A stretch of 56,511 nt of DNA from JANWZL01 sp037445185 (lineage in GTDB: Bacteria; Pseudomonadota; Gammaproteobacteria; Burkholderiales; Thiobacillaceae), in assembly GCA_037445185.1 (NCBI GenBank), contig JBBIKZ010000003.1:1-56511 (forward strand), in the 5' to 3' direction. The notes beneath the pieces are model-generated. The model worked only from the letters and a program-made list of their open reading frames with translations, was not told where the DNA came from and made no database searches. Positions 51,687 through 56,511 of this stretch are shown here, piece after piece. The position numbers and the translations under genes were made by a program. Numbering within the stretch: position 1 is the first letter of the stretch; each line of letters begins with the position of its first letter.

Positions 51687-53042
51687 ATGATCAAACGCCT
51701 GATCCGCAGGATGCTGGGTCTGGCCGACAAGCGCAGCGGCCCGCTGATCCTGCCTCTGGCCGAACATGGCATCACGCGTTCGCGCATCTCCCCCTGTGCG
51801 TTGAAGGTCACGCGTCGGCTGCGCGAGGGCGGCTACCAGGCCTTCGTGGTGGGCGGCGCGGTGCGTGATCTATTGCTGGGGCGCGCACCCAAGGACTTCG
51901 ACGTGGCCACCGATGCCACGCCCGAGCAGGCCAAGGCCCTGTTTCGGCGTGCGCGCATCATCGGCCGGCGTTTTCGCATCGTGCACGCGTACTGCGGCGC
52001 CGAGACCATCGAGATCACCACCTTTCGCGCCGCCAACCCCCAGGGCGATGAGGAGGACGAGGAGCGGGTCACCACGGAGGACGGCCTGATCCTGCGCGAC
52101 AACGTCTTCGGCAGCCAGGAGGGCGATGCCGCCCGCCGCGATTTCACCGTCAACGCGCTGTATTACGACCCCGAGCGCGAGGAGGTGTGGGACTGGCACG
52201 GGGGCGTGGCGGACGCCAGGCGGCGCGTGCTGCGCATGATCGGCGACCCGGCCACCCGCTACAAGGAGGACCCGGTGCGCATGCTGCGCGCCGCGCGCTT
52301 CGCGGCCAAGCTGGATTTCCACATCGACCCGGCCACCCGCGCGCCCATCGCCGAGCTCGCCCCGCTGCTCGCCCGCATCCCGCCGGCGCGCCTGTTCGAC
52401 GAGATGATGAAGCTGCTGCTGTCGGGACACGCCGAGCGCGGCGTGCGTCAGCTGCGGGCGGAGGGCCTGCACCATGGCATCCTGCCCATGCTCGACGCCA
52501 TCCTCGACGATCCTGCCCGCCAGGGCTTTCTGCACGCCGCCCTGCACGACACCGACGAGCGCGTGCGCCAGGGCCAGTCCGCCTCCCCCGCCTTCATGCT
52601 GGCCGGCCTGCTCTGGTTCGACATGCAGGCCCTCTGGCAACGCCATCGCGAGGCCGGCGAGCCGCCCCAGGCGGCCTTGCACGCCGCCATGCACGAGACG
52701 CTCGAGCGGCAGCGCGAGGCGTTGGCCTTTCCGCGCCGCTTCGACGGCATGATCAAGGAGATCTGGGCGCTGCAGCCGCGCTTCGAACAGCGCAGCGGCG
52801 CCCGTCCCTACCGTCTGCTCAGTCACCCGCGCTACCGCGCCGGCTACGATTTCCTGGTCATCCGTGCCCGTGGCGGCGACGCGCCGCAGGAGCTGGCCGA
52901 CTGGTGGACCGCCTTCCAGGACGCGGACGAGCGAAGGCGTGCCGAGATGCTGCTGCCGACCTCCGGCGAGGGGGCGCGCCGGCGCCGCCGGCGCAAGCGC
53001 CGCCCGCGCGAGACCGGCGTGCTCGAGGCCCAGGCAGGTTGA
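51687..53042 (+). CDS. pcnB: Poly(A) polymerase I
   Basis: 451 residues. It adds poly(A) tails to RNA 3' ends and so promotes decay. The nucleotidyltransferase head has FVVGGAVRDLLLGRAPKDFD near residue 55-75 and IEITTFRA; RFGLEFGFR-type region then RDFTVNALYYDPEREEVWDW. The Arg-rich tail RRRRRRKRRPRETG, typical of PcnB rather than CCA-adding enzymes, supports the call. It starts the plus-strand pcnB-folK-dNK-panBCD cluster, with folK 4 bases away. Confidence 0.95.
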   Translation: MIKRLIRRMLGLADKRSGPLILPLAEHGITRSRISPCALKVTRRLREGGYQAFVVGGAVRDLLLGRAPKDFDVATDATPEQAKALFRRARIIGRRFRIVHAYCGAETIEITTFRAANPQGDEEDEERVTTEDGLILRDNVFGSQEGDAARRDFTVNALYYDPEREEVWDWHGGVADARRRVLRMIGDPATRYKEDPVRMLRAARFAAKLDFHIDPATRAPIAELAPLLARIPPARLFDEMMKLLLSGHAERGVRQLRAEGLHHGILPMLDAILDDPARQGFLHAALHDTDERVRQGQSASPAFMLAGLLWFDMQALWQRHREAGEPPQAALHAAMHETLERQREALAFPRRFDGMIKEIWALQPRFEQRSGARPYRLLSHPRYRAGYDFLVIRARGGDAPQELADWWTAFQDADERRRAEMLLPTSGEGARRRRRRKRRPRETGVLEAQAG

Positions 53043-53046
53043 GACT

Positions 53047-53565
53047 ATGGCTGCCCCTTACGTCGACAGCTTCATCGCCCTGGGCGCCAACCTCGGCGAC
53101 CCCCTGGCGCAGATCCTGCGCGCGATCGAGGAGCTGGCGCGTCTGCCCGCCACCCGACTGCGCGGCCGCTCCTCGCTCTACCGCAGCCGACCGGTGGGCG
53201 GGCCCGCGCAACCGGATTACGTCAATGCCGTGGCCAGGCTGTCCACGCGCCTGCCCCCGCGCGAACTGCTGCGACACTGCCTGGCCATCGAGGCCCGCCA
53301 CGGCCGCCGTCGCAACGGCAAGAACACCCCGCGCACCCTGGACCTAGACCTCCTGCTCTATGACGGCCTCATCATGCAGGTGCCCGGCCTCACCCTGCCT
53401 CACCCGCGCTTGCACGAACGCGGCTTCGTGCTGCAGCCGCTGGCGGAGATCGCGCCCGACGTCATCATCCCGGGCAGGGGCGAGGTGCGTCGTTTGCTGG
53501 CCACAGTGGATGTGAGCGACCTCGTGCGCCTGAGCGAACCCGGCCGCCGCGTCGCCGCGAGCTGA
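53047..53565 (+). CDS. folK: 2-amino-4-hydroxy-6-hydroxymethyldihydropteridine pyrophosphokinase
   Basis: 172 residues, the usual size. It transfers pyrophosphate from ATP to the pterin in folate synthesis. Motifs: FIALGANLGDPLAQILRAIE near the start, and RTLDLDLLLYDG and LPHPRLHERGFVLQPLAEI. It starts 4 bases after pcnB and its stop overlaps the next gene by one base. Confidence 0.95.
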   Translation: MAAPYVDSFIALGANLGDPLAQILRAIEELARLPATRLRGRSSLYRSRPVGGPAQPDYVNAVARLSTRLPPRELLRHCLAIEARHGRRRNGKNTPRTLDLDLLLYDGLIMQVPGLTLPHPRLHERGFVLQPLAEIAPDVIIPGRGEVRRLLATVDVSDLVRLSEPGRRVAAS

Positions 53566-54206
53566 TGTTGATCGAACGCTTCCAATACATCGCCGTGGAA
53601 GGACCCATCGGCGTCGGCAAGACCAGCCTGGCCGCCAAGCTCGCACGCCTGCTCGATGCCGAGCTGCTGCTGGAGCAGGCCGATGCCAACCCCTTCCTCG
53701 CCCGTTTCTACGAGGATCGCCGGCGCTACGCGCTGCCCACGCAGCTCGCCTTCCTGCTCTCGCGCCATGAACAGTGCCGGCAGCTCGCGCAGGGCGACCT
53801 GTTCGGCCGGGCGCGGGTGGCCGATTTCCTGCTCGACAAGGACGCCTTGTTCGCGTGCATCAACCTGGACGAGACGGAATTCCAGCTCTACCAGAAGCTC
53901 TACGCCGACCTGCGGCCCCTCGCCCCCACGCCCGACCTGGTCATCCACCTGCAGGCCTCTCCTGCCACCCTGATGGAGCGCGTGCGCCGTCGCGGCCGCG
54001 CCTATGAGCGCCAGCTCGACGAGGCCTATCTGACCGAGTTAGTCAATGGTTATGCGAAATTCTTCTACCATTACGAGGCCGCGCCTCTGCTGATCGTCAA
54101 CAGCGAACACCTCAATTTCGCCGACCGGCAGGAGGATTTCGAACTGCTCGTGCGCCGCATCCACGAGATGCGCGGCACGCGCGAATTCTTCAATCGGGGG
54201 GGCTGA
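53565..54206 (+). CDS. Deoxynucleoside kinase
   Basis: 213 residues. A P-loop kinase with VEGPIGVGKTSLAAKLARLL near residue 10-30 and LQASPATLMERVRRRGRAYE (LID-type Arg-rich loop). The family phosphorylates deoxynucleosides for nucleotide salvage. It occurs at this position, between folK and panB, in several beta/gammaproteobacteria. Coupled to both neighbours by 1-base overlaps. The exact substrate (dG, dA or dC) cannot be read from the sequence. Confidence 0.88.
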   Translation: MLIERFQYIAVEGPIGVGKTSLAAKLARLLDAELLLEQADANPFLARFYEDRRRYALPTQLAFLLSRHEQCRQLAQGDLFGRARVADFLLDKDALFACINLDETEFQLYQKLYADLRPLAPTPDLVIHLQASPATLMERVRRRGRAYERQLDEAYLTELVNGYAKFFYHYEAAPLLIVNSEHLNFADRQEDFELLVRRIHEMRGTREFFNRGG

Positions 54207-54988
54207 TGTTCCTGCCGCAACTGCTCAAGAAGGCCGCCAAGGGCGAGAAGCTGGTGGCGCTGACCTGCTACGACGCGAGCTTCGCCCGACTCCTAGTGCG
54301 CTGCGGCATCGACATCCTGCTGGTGGGGGATTCGCTCGGCATGACCATACAGGGACACGCCACCACGCTGCCCGTCACCCTCGAGCAGATGGTCTATCAC
54401 ACGGAGGCCGTGGCACGGGGGGCGGAGGGCGGCGCCCTGATCCTGGCCGACCTGCCCTTCGGCAGCTACCAGCAGGGGCCGGAGCAGGCATTCGCCGCCG
54501 CCGCCCGGCTCCTCGCCGCGGGGGCGAACATGGTCAAGCTCGAAGGCGGCGGCGTCATGGCGCCCACGGTCGCCTTCCTCACCCAGCGTTGCGTGCCGGT
54601 GTGCGGCCATCTGGGGCTTTTGCCCCAGTCGGTGAACCAGACCGGCTATGCCCCCCAGGGACGCGAGGCCGCCAGCGCCACTCAGCTGCTGCGCGACGCG
54701 GAGGATCTGATGCAGGCCGGCGTCAAGATGATGGTGCTGGAATCCATCCCCTCCGTGCTCGCGGAGGAGGTCACGCAGCGACTGGCCGTGCCCACCCTCG
54801 GCATCGGCGCCGGCCCCTATTGCAACGGCCAGGTGCTCGTCCTGCAGGACATGCTGGGGCTCACACCCAAGCCGCCGCGCTTCGCCAAGGATTTCATGGC
54901 CGGTGCCCTGTCCCTGGAGGAGGCGGTGCTGAGCTACGCGCGTGCGGTGCGCGCGGGCGAGTTTCCCGGCCCGGAACACTGCGTCTAG
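54206..54988 (+). CDS. panB: 3-methyl-2-oxobutanoate hydroxymethyltransferase
   Basis: 260 residues. The first step of pantothenate synthesis, using methylene-tetrahydrofolate. Family features: LTCYDASFARLLVRCGIDIL, VGDSLGMTIQGHATTLPVTL, EGGGVMAPTVAFLTQRCVPV and SVLAEEVTQRLAVPTLGIGA. Normal length. The stop (TAG, 54986) is the start of an imperfect inverted repeat (54986-55055) before panC. Confidence 0.95.
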   Translation: MFLPQLLKKAAKGEKLVALTCYDASFARLLVRCGIDILLVGDSLGMTIQGHATTLPVTLEQMVYHTEAVARGAEGGALILADLPFGSYQQGPEQAFAAAARLLAAGANMVKLEGGGVMAPTVAFLTQRCVPVCGHLGLLPQSVNQTGYAPQGREAASATQLLRDAEDLMQAGVKMMVLESIPSVLAEEVTQRLAVPTLGIGAGPYCNGQVLVLQDMLGLTPKPPRFAKDFMAGALSLEEAVLSYARAVRAGEFPGPEHCV

Positions 54989-55055
54989 CCCGGATATTCC
55001 ATTAGACCGCCCATCAATTCGACCTGATCGTGCGCCATCATGAAACATCCGGCTA
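54986..55055. repeat. Imperfect inverted repeat between panB and panC
   Basis: TAGCCCGGATATTCC at 54986-55000 and GAAACATCCGGCTA at 55042-55055 are near-complementary. The unit starts at the panB stop codon. It may be a small repeat or attenuator-like hairpin; the arms are 40 bases apart and imperfect, so confidence is low. Confidence 0.35.
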
Positions 55056-55077
55056 GCCGCCAGCGGGGAAGCGGCGC

Positions 55078-55920
55078 ATGCGACTGATCCACGACCCGGA
55101 AGCGCTGCGGCGCGCCCTCGCCGGTGCGTCGGATACGGCATTCGTGCCGACCATGGGCAACCTGCACGCAGGCCATCTCGCCCTCGTGCGCCAAGCCGGC
55201 CAGGCGGGCAGGCCGGTGGTCGTGAGCATCTTCGTCAACCCCCTGCAATTCGGCGCTGGCGAGGACTACGACCGCTATCCGCGCACCCTGGAGGCGGACT
55301 GCGCCCTGCTCGAGCAGGCCGGTGTGGACTTCGTCTTCGCGCCCGATGCGGCCAGCCTCTATCCGGAGCCCCAGCGCTTTCTCGTGCAGCCGCCGCTGGC
55401 CGATGACCTGTGCGGCGCCTTCCGGCCCGGCCACTTCGCCGGGGTGTGCACCGTGGTGCTCAAGCTCTTCAACATCGTGCAGCCGCGCTGGGCCGTGTTC
55501 GGCCGCAAGGACTACCAGCAGCTCTTCCTGATCAAGGCCATGGTGCGCCAGTTCAACCTACCCATCGAGGTCCTGGAGGGCGAGACGGTGCGCGCCGCGG
55601 ATGGCCTGGCCCTGTCCTCCCGCAATGCCTACCTCAGTGCCGCCCAGCGTGCGGAGGCGCCGCGCCTGTATGCGACGCTCGACCGCCTCAGGCAGCGCAT
55701 CGAGGCCGGGGTGCCCGACCTGACGGCCCTGGAGACGGCGGCCAGGGCAGAACTCGAGGCGCACGGCTGGCAGGTGGACTATGTCTCGGTGCGCAGCCGC
55801 GCCACCCTGCGGCCCCCTGCGGCCGGGGAACGCGCACTCGTCGCGCTGGGCGCCGCCCGCCTCGGCGAGACACGCCTGATCGACAACGTGGAAGTGAACC
55901 GACCGGGCCAGACGGTATAA
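55078..55920 (+). CDS. panC: Pantothenate synthetase
   Basis: 280 residues. It joins pantoate and beta-alanine using ATP. HxGH signature in MGNLHAGHLALVRQAG, then FVNPLQFGAGEDYDRYPRTL, and FGRKDYQQLFLIKAMVRQF with a KMSKS-like SSRNAYLSAAQRAEA. Normal length. ATG at 55078, in the cluster panB-panC-panD; beta-alanine comes from PanD encoded next. Confidence 0.95.
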   Translation: MRLIHDPEALRRALAGASDTAFVPTMGNLHAGHLALVRQAGQAGRPVVVSIFVNPLQFGAGEDYDRYPRTLEADCALLEQAGVDFVFAPDAASLYPEPQRFLVQPPLADDLCGAFRPGHFAGVCTVVLKLFNIVQPRWAVFGRKDYQQLFLIKAMVRQFNLPIEVLEGETVRAADGLALSSRNAYLSAAQRAEAPRLYATLDRLRQRIEAGVPDLTALETAARAELEAHGWQVDYVSVRSRATLRPPAAGERALVALGAARLGETRLIDNVEVNRPGQTV

Positions 55921-55953
55921 TGTCCACTCTGTCGACACCGATCTCGATCCGCC

Positions 55954-56334
55954 ATGCAACGATCCATGCTCAAATCCAAGCTGCACCGGGTGAGCGTGAC
56001 TGCGTCCCAGCTGGGTTATGAGGGCTCCTGCGCCATCGACGAGGCGCTGCTCGAGGCCGCCGACATCCGCGAGTACGAGCGCATCGAGATCTACAACGTC
56101 AACAACGGCGAGCGCTTCGCCACCTATGCCATCCGCGCCGCCCGTGGCAGCGGCACGGTCTCCGTGAACGGCGCCGCGGCGCGCAAGGCGGCGGTCGGCG
56201 ACGTGCTGATCATCGCCAGCTATGCCACCTACACCGAGGTGGAACTCAACGCCTACCAGCCCAGGCTGGTCTACGTCGACGGCCACAACCGCATCGCCCG
56301 CATCGGCAGCGAGATCCCGGCGCAGGCGGCCTGA
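55954..56334 (+). CDS. panD: Aspartate 1-decarboxylase precursor
   Basis: 126 residues, standard for PanD. It makes beta-alanine from aspartate with a pyruvoyl cofactor formed by self-cleavage. The cleavage site is Gly24-Ser25 in LGYEGSCAID. The MQRSMLKSKLHRVSVT start matches Escherichia coli PanD (MIRTMLQGKLHRVKVT), so the ATG at 55954 is preferred to the second ATG. It ends the panBCD genes. Confidence 0.96.
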   Translation: MQRSMLKSKLHRVSVTASQLGYEGSCAIDEALLEAADIREYERIEIYNVNNGERFATYAIRAARGSGTVSVNGAAARKAAVGDVLIIASYATYTEVELNAYQPRLVYVDGHNRIARIGSEIPAQAA

Positions 56335-56397
56335 TATACCTGCGGCGTTCAGGTTACAACGCCCATCCCCGGACGTGTCATGCCCTATTCGGACACC

Positions 56398-56511
56398 TAG
56401 GAGTCTGTCGGACTTGAGACTGATCTACTGCGCCGGTGGGAAGAGCGGTCCATTTTCCCCCGATTTCTCGTTGCATAGGCCCACTATGCGCCTCGAAATC
56501 GTGAAAAACTG
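56398..56511. repeat. MITE-like element copy 2, cut by the window end
   Basis: The first 114 bases match copy 1 at 17134-17247 with a single difference (C to T at the seventh base). The right terminal repeat lies beyond the window. The copy starts 64 bases past the panD stop, with CTAG at its border as in copy 1. Confidence 0.88.

Overview
The window is a GC-rich proteobacterial chromosome segment with about 57 protein genes, no rRNA, tRNA or CRISPR array that I can see, and no transposase gene. The sat-aprB-aprA operon, the pyrophosphate-linked enzymes (PPi-dependent phosphofructokinase, membrane H+-pyrophosphatase), the CbbQ/CbbO-type AAA/VWA pair, and the lipid A genes (lpxK, kdsB) point to a chemolithotrophic sulfur-oxidising beta- or gammaproteobacterium. 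A Thiobacillus/Hydrogenophilales-like host is my best guess, inferred from gene content only. Both ends of the window lie in short inverted-repeat elements, which suggests the contig was cut at repeats.

Layout. 1-12.1 kb is a minus-strand signalling block: two large hybrid histidine kinases around a PhnD-type binding protein, then an NMT1-type binding protein coupled to a GGDEF protein whose EAL half is separated by one in-frame amber codon, then a Cache-domain protein. 12.2-20.7 kb (minus strand) holds prfC, an orphan hicA-like gene, an orphan V-type ATPase subunit I, sodB, a short alpha-2-macroglobulin-like protein lacking the thioester cysteine, and an MFS transporter. 20.8-28.3 kb (plus strand) holds kdsB, adk, the PPi-PFK and H+-pyrophosphatase genes with two small unknowns, and an OmpA-domain protein with an unusual periodic N-terminal region. 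28.4-37.7 kb is mostly minus strand: a CbbO/NorD-like VWA protein, a cytochrome c, a CbbQ/NorQ-like ATPase, a YkgJ-type Cys-cluster protein, then aprA, aprB and sat. 38-41 kb (plus strand) carries a lipoprotein, a DUF6499-like protein, a TIGR00266 protein and sixA. 41.2-45.7 kb (minus strand) has a TlpA-type thioredoxin, a DUF3530-like hydrolase, a second MoxR/VWA pair and an unknown. 46-48.8 kb has a Nudix hydrolase and the tdh-kbl threonine degradation pair. 48.9-51.5 kb (minus strand) has a fliJ-like gene, trm112, lpxK, exbD and exbB. 51.7-56.3 kb (plus strand) has pcnB-folK-dNK-panB-panC-panD.

How the genes work together. AprBA oxidises sulfite to APS and Sat turns APS plus PPi into sulfate plus ATP. 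PPi-PFK and the proton pyrophosphatase also trade in PPi, and Adk balances adenylates, so much of the plus/minus core here concerns PPi and adenylate economy. The left block looks like sensing of small solutes by binding proteins that feed kinases and c-di-GMP enzymes. The right block is envelope (LpxK, ExbBD) and cofactor (folate, pantothenate) housekeeping.

Noteworthy structure: at least three small non-autonomous inverted-repeat elements, each abutting the 3' end of a gene (one supplies a new stop codon to a kinase); a probable inversion separating kdsB-adk from exbBD-lpxK-trm112; and two separate cases of a binding-protein gene translationally coupled to a signalling enzyme.
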